Below are positions 52,597 through 61,366 of a stretch of 61,952 bases of DNA, one piece after another. Under the pieces are notes generated by a model, which saw only the letters and a program-made list of their open reading frames with translations, was not told the origin of the DNA and did not search any database. Source of the stretch: Bacteroidota bacterium (GTDB lineage Bacteria > Bacteroidota > Rhodothermia > Rhodothermales > JANQRZ01); contig JBCDKT010000022.1 of NCBI GenBank assembly GCA_038746285.1, forward strand, positions 1 to 61,952, read 5' to 3'. Each line of letters opens with the position of its first letter. The stretch's first letter is position 1. A program made the translations under genes and the position numbers.

Positions 52597-54873
52597 GTGT
52601 CTGTTTCCCTGCACGCCCACACACCCAATGATCGCGACGAGTGGCATCCGCTGGACGCTCACCTCAGTGATGTGGCGGACGAAGCAGCAGATTTCGCCGC
52701 ACGCTTCGGGAAGGGCGAACATGCAAAGTCCGCTGCCGCGCTCGCCCGGTGGGCTGGTCTGTGGCACGATCTCGGGAAGGCATGGCCGGAGTTTCAGGAG
52801 TACCTCCTCGCGTGCGACCGTGCAAAGCGGGAGGGCCGGAAGTCGCCTTCATCGCCCGGCTCTCACGCAATTTGGGGGGCGATCCTCGCCCGACTTTGTA
52901 GGAAGAGCCTGGGGGATGCCTGGAAAGACCTCGCGCTTCCCATCGCCGCCCATCACGCCGGGCTGAAGTCGCCGGGGTCGTTGGAGCCGCAGTTGATGGA
53001 GGCCGCCGATGAGGCTGATCTGTCGCCTTATCACGAACTGGCTCGGCACCTGGAGGCCGGTGCCATGCAGCGATTCGCCGTGCCGGAGGATCCGCACCGC
53101 CGAGAGCTTCGCACTCGCATGGTACTCTCGGCCCTCGCCGACGCCGACTACCTCGACACGGAGCGCCACTTCAACGAGAAGAAAGCGGCGCGACGCGAAG
53201 GCTTCGAATCGCTCAACGTTCTCGCCGAACGACTGGAGCGAGCACAGCGGGATTTTATGGGCGGACTCGACGATCCCAACTCGGAGGTTAACCGGATTCG
53301 GCGCGAGGTCTACGATGCCTGCCTCGCCGAAGCGACGAGTTCACCGGGCTTCTTTCGGCTGACCGTTCCAACAGGTGGCGGGAAGACCCGGAGCGGTCTC
53401 GCATTCGCACTAGAGCATGCTCGCGCTAACCATCTCGACCGTGTCATCGTTGCCATTCCCTACACGAGCATCATCGACCAGACGGCGGCGGTCTACGCGG
53501 ACATCCTCGAGGTGCGGAACGTGCTCGTCCACCATAGCCAGACACCCGAGCCGCCGGAACAGGAGCGCGAGCGGCAGGACGAGAAGACCACGCTCCACCG
53601 GCTAGCGACGGAGAACTGGGATGCTCCACTCGTGCTCACGACGACGGTGCAGCTCTTCGAGAGCCTCTTCACTCGGTATCCCGGTCGCGCCCGCAAGCTT
53701 CACCGGCTCGCCCGGAGTGTGATCGTGCTCGACGAGGCGCAAGCACTTCCGCTCTATGTTCTCCTCCCCACGCTCGACGTGCTCCGCGCCCTCGTAGACG
53801 ACTACGGCGCAAGTGTTGTCCTTTGCACGGCGACCCAGCCCGGCTTCGAGCAGTCCGATGCGCTGCCGCCGATCCAGGGTGTCCCGATCACAGAGATCGT
53901 TCCGCAGCACCCCGATCACTTCGAAGCGCTGGAGCGCGTTCGTGTGGAACCTCGCCTCGGGCCGGTCCCACTCGCGCAGATTGCAGATGAGATCGTGGAG
54001 GAGCGTGGGTTGGACCAAGTGCTCATCATCCTGAACGCCCGGCGCGATGCGGTCGCACTCGCCGAGGAACTGCGCTTGCGGAAGGCCGAGGGGCTGTTGC
54101 ACCTTTCGACGCTGCTGTGCGGCGCGCACCGACGGCAGGTGCTCCGCCGGGTTCGGCAGCGGCTCGAAGCCGGGCTGCCGGTCCGGCTCATCTCGACGCA
54201 AGTCGTCGAGGCGGGTGTGGACATAGACTTCCCCGTCGTCTACCGTGCGCTCGGGCCGCTCGACCGGATCGTGCAGGCAGCGGGACGGTGCAACCGCGAG
54301 AACGACCTCGGGCACCGGGGCGGGCGGCTCGTTGTCTTCGAGCCAGAGGGCGGAGGGTTCCCCCGAGACAACCCGTACCGGAGTGGGACCGGCCTCGCCC
54401 GTGATGCGCTCCGTCACCGCGAAGAGCCACTCTCGAACGAGGCGCTCGACGAGTATTTCGGCCTGCTGTTCAGCGAGACCGGCGCGGGCGGCGAGCTCGA
54501 CAAGTACGGGGTGCAGCCTGCTCGGGGAGCGCTCGACTTCGAGACCACGCAGGAGCAGTACCGGCTCATCCCGCAGGACACGGTACCCGTGTTTGTGTGC
54601 CGCGACTGGACTGAGGACGACGCGCTCTCCGACGCCGCTCTGACGCGGCTCGCACGGTGGACCGAGAGCCCCGACCGCTACGCGTGGCGACGGCTCGGGC
54701 CGTTCACGGTCAGCGTGTACCGCCACCAACTCCGGGAATTCGAGGCAAGCCCTCACCTCGAAACCCTCGACGAGTTACTCCACGTCTGGCGCGGCTCTTA
54801 CGACAATTTACTTGGGCTGCCCCTCACGCTCGACGATCCAGCTGACCTCGCCTACGAACCTCTCATCTTCTGA
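52597..54873 (+). CDS. cas3: CRISPR-associated helicase-nuclease Cas3 (type I-C)
   Basis: A 758-residue protein with an N-terminal HD nuclease (HPLDAHLSDVADEA with H22, GLWHDLGKAWPEFQEYL with H57-D58, then SHAIWGAI and AAHHAG) and an SF2 helicase: VPTGGGKTRSGLAFALEHA (Walker A, about 258-265), AIPYTSIIDQTAAVY, VLDEAQALPLYVLLPTL (DEAQ, about 378), CTATQPGF, and VRLISTQVVEAGVDIDFPVVYRALGPLDRIVQAAGRCNRE (motif VI). It degrades DNA recruited by the Cas5c-Cas8c-Cas7 complex. GTG 52597 is chosen because the family starts about 15-20 residues before H-x-L-x-D/H. ATG 52498 would place the crRNA-like hairpin inside the coding sequence. Confidence 0.93.
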   Translation: MSVSLHAHTPNDRDEWHPLDAHLSDVADEAADFAARFGKGEHAKSAAALARWAGLWHDLGKAWPEFQEYLLACDRAKREGRKSPSSPGSHAIWGAILARLCRKSLGDAWKDLALPIAAHHAGLKSPGSLEPQLMEAADEADLSPYHELARHLEAGAMQRFAVPEDPHRRELRTRMVLSALADADYLDTERHFNEKKAARREGFESLNVLAERLERAQRDFMGGLDDPNSEVNRIRREVYDACLAEATSSPGFFRLTVPTGGGKTRSGLAFALEHARANHLDRVIVAIPYTSIIDQTAAVYADILEVRNVLVHHSQTPEPPEQERERQDEKTTLHRLATENWDAPLVLTTTVQLFESLFTRYPGRARKLHRLARSVIVLDEAQALPLYVLLPTLDVLRALVDDYGASVVLCTATQPGFEQSDALPPIQGVPITEIVPQHPDHFEALERVRVEPRLGPVPLAQIADEIVEERGLDQVLIILNARRDAVALAEELRLRKAEGLLHLSTLLCGAHRRQVLRRVRQRLEAGLPVRLISTQVVEAGVDIDFPVVYRALGPLDRIVQAAGRCNRENDLGHRGGRLVVFEPEGGGFPRDNPYRSGTGLARDALRHREEPLSNEALDEYFGLLFSETGAGGELDKYGVQPARGALDFETTQEQYRLIPQDTVPVFVCRDWTEDDALSDAALTRLARWTESPDRYAWRRLGPFTVSVYRHQLREFEASPHLETLDELLHVWRGSYDNLLGLPLTLDDPADLAYEPLIF

Positions 54874-54935
54874 ACATGATGACAGGCAGGCGGCAGACCT
54901 TCGCCGTTACTTGTTGCATGACTGTCCATCACACT

Positions 54936-55634
54936 ATGCCTGATCTCTCTGTCAGCGTCTGGGGCGACCTCGCCCTCTTCTCCCGACCGGACCTCCGCGT
55001 CGAGCGCGTGAGCTATCCCGTCATCACCCCGAGCGCGGCGCGCGGCGTTCTGGAAGCCATTTTCTGGAAGCCAGAGTTCCGCTATCGCATCCGCCGGATC
55101 GACGTAGCGAAGGCTGGGTCGACGGTGAGCGTGCTCCGCAATGAAATCAAGGACCGGCAGGGGGCCTCGCCCGTCGTCGTGGAGCGGGCGCGGACGCAGC
55201 GGACGGCGCTCATGCTCCGCGACGTGCGCTACGTGATCCACGCCGACCTCCGGCTCCGGCCCCACGCCACCGATCCCGTCGCCAAGTACGTCGAGCAAGC
55301 CGAGCGACACGTCCAGCGCGGCTCGTGCTTCCACCGGCCCTACCTCGGCACGCGCGAGTGCTCGGCTCACTTCGCGCCTCCCGGCGAGAAAGACGGCCCG
55401 AACGAGAACGTCAACCTCGAAGTGGGGACAATGCTGTTCGACCTCGCCTTCGTGCCGGGCAAGGCAAAGGGCGGGCTTTCGTTCCGTCGGCAGAACGGGA
55501 AGGAGAAGCGGGTCGTGAAGGGCCAGGCTCGCCCGCTCTTCTTCGACGCCCGCGTCGAGTACGGCGTCCTCGACCTGGAGCCGTTCCAGCACCTCTACAA
55601 CGAGATAGACCACCTCGAAGGCCATGCTGACTGA
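54936..55634 (+). CDS. cas5c: Cas5c (Cas5d), type I-C crRNA-processing endonuclease
   Basis: 232 residues from the ATG at 54936 (MPDLSVSVWGDLALFSRPDLRVERVSYPVITPSAARGVLEAIFWKP). In-frame ATGs at 54876 and 54918 exist but extend beyond the usual family start, which lies about 8 residues before the W/FGDxALF motif. A RAMP fold with the Gly-rich end is expected. In type I-C, Cas5c replaces Cas6: it cleaves the repeat and keeps the 5' handle (11 nt in studied systems), matching the conserved end of the repeats here. Other landmarks are YLGTRECSAHFAPP, MLFDLAF and ARPLFFDARVEYGVLDL. It overlaps cas8c by 11 bp. Confidence 0.93.
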   Translation: MPDLSVSVWGDLALFSRPDLRVERVSYPVITPSAARGVLEAIFWKPEFRYRIRRIDVAKAGSTVSVLRNEIKDRQGASPVVVERARTQRTALMLRDVRYVIHADLRLRPHATDPVAKYVEQAERHVQRGSCFHRPYLGTRECSAHFAPPGEKDGPNENVNLEVGTMLFDLAFVPGKAKGGLSFRRQNGKEKRVVKGQARPLFFDARVEYGVLDLEPFQHLYNEIDHLEGHAD

Positions 55635-57510
55635 ACTCTACGACCTCGGCCTCCGCCTGCGCGAGAAAGGCGAACTCCCACCGCCCGGCTTCGCCGACTA
55701 CGCTGCTCCGATCTGGTGGACGATCTCGCTCCGCCCGCCCAAGCACCCTGGCTACCCGCCTCAAGCCGAACTGAGCGAGAGAGGCGGCGCGCGCCCTCGG
55801 CCCGACAGTGGCCGGACGAGCGGCGTTCTCGCCTACCCTCTCGTTGACACGGCCGCTTATGTGCTGGGCCGCGATGAAAAGGACGATGGGAAGCAGGACC
55901 GCCAAGCTGCCAAGAAGCACGAGGCGTTCCGCCACCGACTCGACGAGGTAGCTGAGGCGATTGAGGACTCCGATCTCGTCGCCGCGATTCACCTTCTCGG
56001 TGACGCGCTCGACCAAGGCGTCCTCACCGAAGACCCACAGCTAGAGCAGGTCGCGGCCGACCACTGGGTATCAGTCCAGATGATGGACGGGCCGCTCAAA
56101 GGAGAGCACCTCTTCGAGCATGAGGCCGTTCGCCGGTGGTGGGCAGGGTGGCTCGACGCCGAGGTCAAGAAGAAGGGGTTCGAGGGGACGTGTTCGATCA
56201 CGGGCGAGCACCGGCCGCTCGTGGACCGCATTCCCGGCAAAGGTTACTTCCGGGGCAAGGCGTCGCTGCTCGGACTCAACGAGGATGCTTACGTCTCCTA
56301 CGTCGGAGGCGGAGGGGCGGCGAAGAAAGCGTCCATCGGCGTGAGTTACGACGCGGCTGACGTGGCGAACCGCGCGCTTGGGTATCTCGCCCGCTCGGAG
56401 CGGCACAAACGGACGCTCGTCTACGACAAGGAGAGCGACCTCCGCACGCTCACCGCTGTATTCTGGCTAGGGGAGGACGACCCGGTAGAGGTTTCGGGCA
56501 AGGGTGTCTTCGAATCGGATGACTTCCTCTCATCTCTCGGTGATGTGGTTGGGCGCGGCTTCGAGGACGAGGCGCCGGAGCGCGATCTCAAACAGATCCA
56601 CAACCTCCTGAAGCTTCCGTGGGCACCCAAGCGCGAGAGCTTGCGGCTGGATGAGGTCGGGTTTTACCTCGCCATCCTCTCGAAGAACGCCTACCGCGTC
56701 GTCGTGCGCGAGTGGCTGGCGCTCGACCTCGCGGACGTCAAGAAGAGGCTGGACGCATTCCTCGAAGCGACCAGCATCGTCCGACCGGGTGGAGGCGAGC
56801 CGCATCCTGTTTCGATCCAGCAGACGCTGAAGGCGCTCGATGGCGGGAGTCCGAATCTCGGGCGTGACCTCCTCCGCACTGCCTTCGCGGATGCGCCACT
56901 CCCGCAGACCATCCTCCAGCCGTGCCTCGCCCGGCTCCGCGTCCTCTTCGTCAAGGGCGACGCGCCGTGGTGGCAGGAGCACGCGCTCGCCGCCCTCCTC
57001 AAGCTCACCCTCTCTCACCAACCCGGTACTGCCATGACTGATTCTGCTGAACGAGAAAAAGCGTACCTCTGCGGAAAGCTCCTCGCGGTCCTCGGTCGCA
57101 TCCAGCAAGATGCTCTCACGACCGACAACGTTGTCAAAACTAAGGAGGGCGAAGAAGGCACCCCCTCAGCATCGCTCAACCGGACGGTCACTCAGCGTGT
57201 GTTCGCAGCGGCATCCACAGCCCCCGAGCCTTACCTGACGCCGCTTGTTCAGCGTGCGACTGTCGCGCATCTCCCTAAGCTCCCGGAAGGTCCCCAAAGG
57301 TCGAGCAAGCCGAATGAGAAAGACTATCGGTGGACACCGGATCGTGGGGAGCGCGAGCTGCGCGGGCTGATGGCGGAGATCGACAAGTCCGGTGGCTTCC
57401 CCCACATTCTAGACCTACACGGCCAAGCACAGTTCGCACTCGGCTTCTACCGGCAGCGCGCCGACTTCTTCTCATCATCCACCCCCGAGACCCCTTCCGA
57501 CCATGACTGA
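55624..57510 (+). CDS. cas8c: Cas8c (Csd1), type I-C Cascade large subunit
   Basis: A 628-residue protein beginning MLTELYDLGLRLREKGELPPPGFADYAAPIWWTISL, the Csd1 N-terminus. It contains VHQ-like CSITGEHRPLVDRIPGKGYFRGKASLLGLNEDAYVSYVGGGG (about 181-225), ADVANRALGYLARSERHK, TAVFWLGEDDPVE, LSKNAYRVVVREWLALDLADVKKRLDAFL, and the C-terminal LGRIQQDALTTDNVV, PYLTPLVQRATVAHLPKL and FALGFYRQRADFFSS. It recognises the PAM and recruits Cas3. Length is slightly above the usual about 570-600. It starts within the cas5c end and overlaps cas7 by 8 bp. Confidence 0.94.
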   Translation: MLTELYDLGLRLREKGELPPPGFADYAAPIWWTISLRPPKHPGYPPQAELSERGGARPRPDSGRTSGVLAYPLVDTAAYVLGRDEKDDGKQDRQAAKKHEAFRHRLDEVAEAIEDSDLVAAIHLLGDALDQGVLTEDPQLEQVAADHWVSVQMMDGPLKGEHLFEHEAVRRWWAGWLDAEVKKKGFEGTCSITGEHRPLVDRIPGKGYFRGKASLLGLNEDAYVSYVGGGGAAKKASIGVSYDAADVANRALGYLARSERHKRTLVYDKESDLRTLTAVFWLGEDDPVEVSGKGVFESDDFLSSLGDVVGRGFEDEAPERDLKQIHNLLKLPWAPKRESLRLDEVGFYLAILSKNAYRVVVREWLALDLADVKKRLDAFLEATSIVRPGGGEPHPVSIQQTLKALDGGSPNLGRDLLRTAFADAPLPQTILQPCLARLRVLFVKGDAPWWQEHALAALLKLTLSHQPGTAMTDSAEREKAYLCGKLLAVLGRIQQDALTTDNVVKTKEGEEGTPSASLNRTVTQRVFAAASTAPEPYLTPLVQRATVAHLPKLPEGPQRSSKPNEKDYRWTPDRGERELRGLMAEIDKSGGFPHILDLHGQAQFALGFYRQRADFFSSSTPETPSDHD

Positions 57511-58381
57511 GCACATCATCACCGACCCCGAGAAGCGTCACGACTTCGTCTTCCTCTTCGACGTCACCGACGGCAACCCCAACGGCGACCCTGACGGCGA
57601 CAACACGCCACGCTTCGACCCCGAGACCCGGCAGGGCCTCGTCACCGACGTTTGCATCAAGCGCAAAATCCGCGACTACGCCCACGAGATGGCCGGGGCC
57701 GACATCTTCATTCAGAGCGAGAAGACCCTCAATACGCGGATCAAAGAGGCCGCCGAGGCGAACGACATCCCGAAGCCAAAGAACAACAAGGTCGTGGTCC
57801 CCGAGCTTCAGGGACACGTCGCCGCGGCCTACCTCGACGTGCGTCTCTTCGGAGCCGTTCTCTCGACCGGCGACTACAACGCCGGGCAAGTGCGCGGGCC
57901 GGTGCAACTCACATTCTCGCGCTCGGTGGACCCGATCCTGCCTCTCTCGGTCACGATCACGCGGCAGGCGCGGACAACGGAGAAGCGGGCAGAAACGGGG
58001 AAGACTGAGATCGGGCGGAAGGCCATCGTCCCTTACGCGCTCTACCGAGGGCACGGGTTCTACAGCCCGCACCTCGGTGAGCGAGTCGGTGTCTCGCAGG
58101 AAGACCTCGCGCTCTTCTGGGAGGCGTTCGCCCGCATGTTCGAGTACGACCGCTCGGCGGCGCGTGGGCAGATGGTCCTCCGCGAGGCGTATATCTTCAC
58201 GCACGACAGTCCTCGTGGCAACGCACCGGCCCATCGCCTTTTCGAGCGCATCCGGTTCGAGGAGGCGAACGGCGATGTGCCGCGCTCCTTCGACCACTAC
58301 CGCGACCGGCTCATCGTGGACGAGGGCGGCCTGCCGGACACCATCGCGCTGACGAGGCTCACGGACGTAGCCTGGGGCTGA
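57503..58381 (+). CDS. cas7: Cas7c (Csd2), type I-C Cascade backbone subunit
   Basis: A 292-residue RAMP protein: KRHDFVFLFDVTDGNPNGDPDGDNTPRFDPETRQGLVTDVCIKRKIRDYAHEM at the N-terminus is a near-signature of Csd2. VVVPELQGHVAAAYLDVRLFGAVLSTGDYNAGQVRGPVQLTFSRSVDPILPLSVTITRQARTTEK and GRKAIVPYALYRGHGFYSPHLGERVGVSQEDLALFWEAFARMFEYDRSAARG also match. Several copies coat the crRNA and flip out every sixth base, relevant to the mismatch pattern of the element at 52440. It is the last gene of the interference block before the antisense toxin-antitoxin pair. Confidence 0.95.
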   Translation: MTEHIITDPEKRHDFVFLFDVTDGNPNGDPDGDNTPRFDPETRQGLVTDVCIKRKIRDYAHEMAGADIFIQSEKTLNTRIKEAAEANDIPKPKNNKVVVPELQGHVAAAYLDVRLFGAVLSTGDYNAGQVRGPVQLTFSRSVDPILPLSVTITRQARTTEKRAETGKTEIGRKAIVPYALYRGHGFYSPHLGERVGVSQEDLALFWEAFARMFEYDRSAARGQMVLREAYIFTHDSPRGNAPAHRLFERIRFEEANGDVPRSFDHYRDRLIVDEGGLPDTIALTRLTDVAWG

Positions 58382-58393
58382 GCCGTGGCGGTC

Positions 58394-58837
58394 TCACACG
58401 ACTTCGCTGAGTTGCAGGACTTCCAGGTTCGGCACGGCGCGGACGCGCGCGTCGTTGGTGAGCAGAACAGCGCAGCCATGCAAGCGAGCCGTAGCGGCGT
58501 GGATTGCGTCGGGCAGCTTGAGGGCCGTCGTGGCGGCGCGGAGTCGGGCCGCTTCGATGAGCACACTGCGAGACACGGGTTCGACTGCGAGGCCACCGTG
58601 CGCACGGACGACGCGCAGAAAGCTCCGCTCGCGTTCGGCATCTCGGTCCCGGAGGGGGTGAACGAGAACCTCCGACAGCGTGAGTTCGCTTGTGAGCGCA
58701 GTCAGAGCACCACTGGCGACGGCCCTCACGACGGGCCTCAGGGCCGACTCGTACACCGCCGACCCCTCGACGACATAGATGAACACGTTCGAGTCGAAGT
58801 AGACGCGTCGGCCAGCGATCCGGTCGAGGAGGGTCAC
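58394..58837 (-). CDS. vapC: PIN domain toxin, VapC-like
   Basis: 147 residues from GTG 58837, which overlaps the antitoxin stop by 4 bp (GTGA). The PIN fold has all four acidic positions in view: VYFDSNVFIYVVEG (first Asp), ELTLSEVLVHPLRD (Glu), LKLPDAIHAATARLHGC (Asp) and LLTNDARVRAVPNLEVLQLSEV (Asp). It is expected to be an Mg-dependent RNase toxin cleaving tRNA or rRNA. It lies antisense between cas7 and cas4, ending only 12 bp from the cas7 stop. An upstream ATG (58876) would overlap the antitoxin more and is less likely. Confidence 0.88.
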   Translation of the reverse strand: MTLLDRIAGRRVYFDSNVFIYVVEGSAVYESALRPVVRAVASGALTALTSELTLSEVLVHPLRDRDAERERSFLRVVRAHGGLAVEPVSRSVLIEAARLRAATTALKLPDAIHAATARLHGCAVLLTNDARVRAVPNLEVLQLSEVV

Positions 58838-59169
58838 GACGGCCCCTGCTCTCGGCGTGCGAACGGCTCGTCCCATTCGTCCCGGAGTGCGCGGAGGTCC
58901 CGGTCGATCTCGTCGGCGGTCCGGCCGCTCGGCGCGATCCCGAAGGCTTGGTCGAGCGGAAGCGGGGGAAGCGGTTCCAGTTCGGCGGCGGTCGGGAGGT
59001 CGTCGAGCGAGGATGGGGTCGCAGTCTCGTCCGGCGGTGCGCCGTCGCCGGACGGCTCGGGGAGCAGGATGATGACCTCGGCGTCGGTGCCGGCGGGGAG
59101 GGCGTCGTCCTGGAGCTCGATGCGGCCGCCGGGCTGGACGCGGACGCGCTTGCGGAGGGCCTTGTTCAT
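58834..59169 (-). CDS. vapB: VapB-like antitoxin with AbrB-type N-terminus
   Basis: A 111-residue acidic protein. Residues 1-37 (MNKALRKRVRVQPGGRIELQDDALPAGTDAEVIILLP) look like an AbrB/MazE swapped-hairpin DNA-binding domain. The middle is a Pro/Glu/Asp-rich linker, and the C-terminus (RTADEIDRDLRALRDEWDEPFARR) is an amphipathic helix that would wrap the PIN toxin active site. It is encoded just upstream of the toxin with a 4-bp overlap. Its start is only 24 bp from the divergent cas4 start, so its autoregulated promoter must overlap cas4 control sequences. Confidence 0.8.
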   Translation of the reverse strand: MNKALRKRVRVQPGGRIELQDDALPAGTDAEVIILLPEPSGDGAPPDETATPSSLDDLPTAAELEPLPPLPLDQAFGIAPSGRTADEIDRDLRALRDEWDEPFARREQGPS

Positions 59170-59193
59170 AGGTCGGTGCAGAGGGTCTGGCCG

Positions 59194-59862
59194 GTGAACG
59201 ATTTCTCAGCCCATCGGATCCAGAGCAGTGGCTCGCCCGGCGGCTGGCGTGACGCCGAGGTCGTCCCGATCTCGGCGCTCCAGCACTACGCCTACTGCCC
59301 CCGGCAGTGCGCGCTGATCCACGTCGAGCAGGTGTGGGACGAGAACATCTACACGCTCCGCGGGCGGCGGGCGCACGGGCGGGTGGACACGCCGAAGGGC
59401 ATGACCCGCGACGGCCTCCGCACAGAGCACGCGCTCCCGCTCTTCTCCGACGCGCTCGGTCTCGCGGGCCGCGCCGACGCCGTCGAGTTCGAGGCCGACG
59501 GGACGCCGTTCCCGGTCGAGCACAAGGTCGGGAGCCGGAAGAAGGGCGGGCTCGCCCGGCGGGCCGACGAGGTGCAGCTCTGCGCGCAGGCGCTCTGCCT
59601 GGAGGAAATGTTCGAGCGTGATGTGCCCGCCGGAGCGCTCTACTACCGCAAGAGCCGCCGCCGCCACGAGGTCGCGTTCTCGAGCGCGCTCCGGGTGGAG
59701 ACGCAGGAGGTCATCCGGAAGACGCGGGGGCTGCTGCGGGTGCGGCGGCTACCCCCGCCCGTGGCCGACGCACGCTGCCCGCGCTGCTCGCTCATCGAGA
59801 CCTGCATGCCCTACGTCGTCGAGCGCCTCGGCGACGGCGAACCGAACGACGAAACGCCATGA
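59194..59862 (+). CDS. cas4: Cas4 exonuclease (type I-C)
   Basis: 222 residues from GTG 59194, the nearest plausible start before the conserved VVPISALQHYAYCPRQCALIHVEQVWDEN. The first Fe-S cysteine is in YCPRQC, and the C-terminal cluster is ADARCPRCSLIETCMPYVV. RecB-type nuclease residues are GRADAVEFEADGTPFPVEHKVGSRKKG and DEVQLCAQALCLEEMF (Q motif). Cas4 trims prespacers and selects the TTC-type PAM with Cas1-Cas2. It is chained to cas1 by an ATGA overlap. Because the toxin-antitoxin pair is antisense upstream, the promoter for cas4-1-2 is uncertain. Confidence 0.92.
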   Translation: MNDFSAHRIQSSGSPGGWRDAEVVPISALQHYAYCPRQCALIHVEQVWDENIYTLRGRRAHGRVDTPKGMTRDGLRTEHALPLFSDALGLAGRADAVEFEADGTPFPVEHKVGSRKKGGLARRADEVQLCAQALCLEEMFERDVPAGALYYRKSRRRHEVAFSSALRVETQEVIRKTRGLLRVRRLPPPVADARCPRCSLIETCMPYVVERLGDGEPNDETP

Positions 59863-60896
59863 CAACGCAGCTCCTCAACACGCTGTTCGTGCAGACGCAG
59901 GGGGCCTACCTCCGGCTCGACCACGAGACGCTCCGCATCGAAGCGCCGGACGAGGACGGGGAGAAGGAACTCAAACTCCGCATCCCGCTGCACCACCTCG
60001 GCGGAGTCGTCGTCTTTGGGAATGTGCTGCTGAGCCCGTACCTCCTCGGACAGTGCGCCCGCGACGGGCGCGAGGTGGTGTGGTGCTCGCGGAGCGGGCG
60101 GTTTCAGGGCCGGCTCGCGGGGCCGGTGTCGGGGAACGTGCTGCTGCGCCGCGCCCAGCACCTCGCGCTCTCGGACCCCGCGATCACGCTGGAACTCGCG
60201 CGGCAGTTCGTACTCGGCAAGGTGCGGGGGGCGCGGACCGTGCTCAAGCGGGCACTCCGCGAAGACACCGGCGATGCCGCTACGCTCGAAGCCGCTGTCG
60301 GGGCGCACGACGAGGCGATTTACCGGCTGCGGGGCGCAGACTCCGTCGAGACCGTCCGGGGTGAGGAGGGACAGGCAGCGGCCGTCTACTTCGCCGTGTT
60401 CCATCACCTCATCGGACCCATCGACTTTCGCTTCGACGGGCGCAACCGGCGGCCCCCGCGCGATCCGGTCAACGCGGCACTCTCGTTCGTCTACACGCTC
60501 GTCCGGGGCGACTGCGCGGCGGCGCTCGAAAGCGTCGGGCTGGACCCGCAGGTGGGGTACCTCCACGTCCTCCGCCCGGGTCGTCCGGCCCTCGCGCTCG
60601 ACCTGATGGAGGAGTTTCGCGCGTGGTGGGCCGACCGGCTCGTGCTGACGCTCATCAACCGGAAGCAACTTGGGCTTCAGCACTTCGAGGCCCGGCCCGG
60701 CGGAGCGGTCTACCTCAGCGAGACCGGGCGCAAGGAGGTGCTGACTGCATACCAGAAGCGCAAGCAGGAGACCGTCCGCCACCGGCTCTTCAAGGAGGCT
60801 GTGCCCGTCGGGCTGCTCCCGTTCGTACAGGCGCGTCTCCTCGCCCGCCACCTTCGCGGCGACCTCGACGCCTACCCGCCCTTCCGCGCCCGCTGA
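59859..60896 (+). CDS. cas1: Cas1 integrase (type I-C)
   Basis: A 345-residue protein. The N-terminal beta domain is LLNTLFVQTQGAYLRLDHETLRIEAPDEDGEKELKLRIPLHHLGGVVVFGNVLLSPYLL. The catalytic C-terminal domain has the conserved Glu in EGQAAAVYFAVF (about 168), His in VGYLHVLRPGRPALALDLMEEFR (about 232), and Asp in ALDLMEEFR (about 245). With Cas2 it integrates new spacers at the leader end of the array that begins at 61367. Length and motifs match type I-C Cas1. It is translationally coupled to cas4. Confidence 0.96.
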   Translation: MTTQLLNTLFVQTQGAYLRLDHETLRIEAPDEDGEKELKLRIPLHHLGGVVVFGNVLLSPYLLGQCARDGREVVWCSRSGRFQGRLAGPVSGNVLLRRAQHLALSDPAITLELARQFVLGKVRGARTVLKRALREDTGDAATLEAAVGAHDEAIYRLRGADSVETVRGEEGQAAAVYFAVFHHLIGPIDFRFDGRNRRPPRDPVNAALSFVYTLVRGDCAAALESVGLDPQVGYLHVLRPGRPALALDLMEEFRAWWADRLVLTLINRKQLGLQHFEARPGGAVYLSETGRKEVLTAYQKRKQETVRHRLFKEAVPVGLLPFVQARLLARHLRGDLDAYPPFRAR

Positions 60897-60907
60897 CTCT
60901 CAGCCTC

Positions 60908-61207
60908 GTGAAACGAATCGACCTGCTCGTCACGTACGACGTGGACACCTCGACGAAGGCTGGGGCGCGGCGGCTCCGCCGCGTGGCGAAGGTATGTGAG
61001 AGCTTCGGGCAGCGCGTGCAGTACTCGGTGTTCGCGTGCAGCGTGACGCGGGCGCAACTGGAGGAGATGGAAGCCCGGCTCCTCGACGAGATGAACCTGC
61101 AGAAGGACAGCCTGCATCTCTACACCCTTCATGGCGGGCTGGACCGCTCGCGCCGCTCCCACGGCGTGGACCCGTACCGGGACTTCGACGATCCGCTGAT
61201 CCTGTGA
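60908..61207 (+). CDS. cas2: Cas2 (type I-C)
   Basis: 99 residues from GTG 60908, 11 bp after cas1. The ferredoxin-like fold starts MKRIDLLVTYDVDTSTKAGARRLRRVAKVCESFGQRVQYSVFACSVTRAQLEEMEARLLDEM. The conserved Asp is in TYDVDT, and it ends DRSRRSHGVDPYRDFDDPLIL. It forms the structural dimer bridging Cas1 during spacer acquisition. It is followed by the leader and array. Confidence 0.95.
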   Translation: MKRIDLLVTYDVDTSTKAGARRLRRVAKVCESFGQRVQYSVFACSVTRAQLEEMEARLLDEMNLQKDSLHLYTLHGGLDRSRRSHGVDPYRDFDDPLIL

Positions 61208-61366
61208 GCGGGGGCGTGCGCGAACCTGAAGTGGGCACGGAGGCCCTAAGGGGTTCGCGTGCGCAGGGTGTTCTTTGACGTGTTAGGATAGACCATCTTC
61301 CGGCATACCCCGGCGAGACGAGAGGCGTGGGGTTGCGAAAAGGGTGATAGCCCGTATTTTGCCGCG
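61208..61366 (+). promoter_or_regulatory. CRISPR leader
   Basis: 159 bp between cas2 and the first repeat. It contains an inverted repeat CGCGAACC (61219-61226) / GGTTCGCG (61252-61259) that could end the cas transcript, followed by an AT-richer stretch (TGTTCTTTGACGTG near 61269-61282, ATTTTG just before the array) likely to include the array promoter. Confidence 0.65.
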
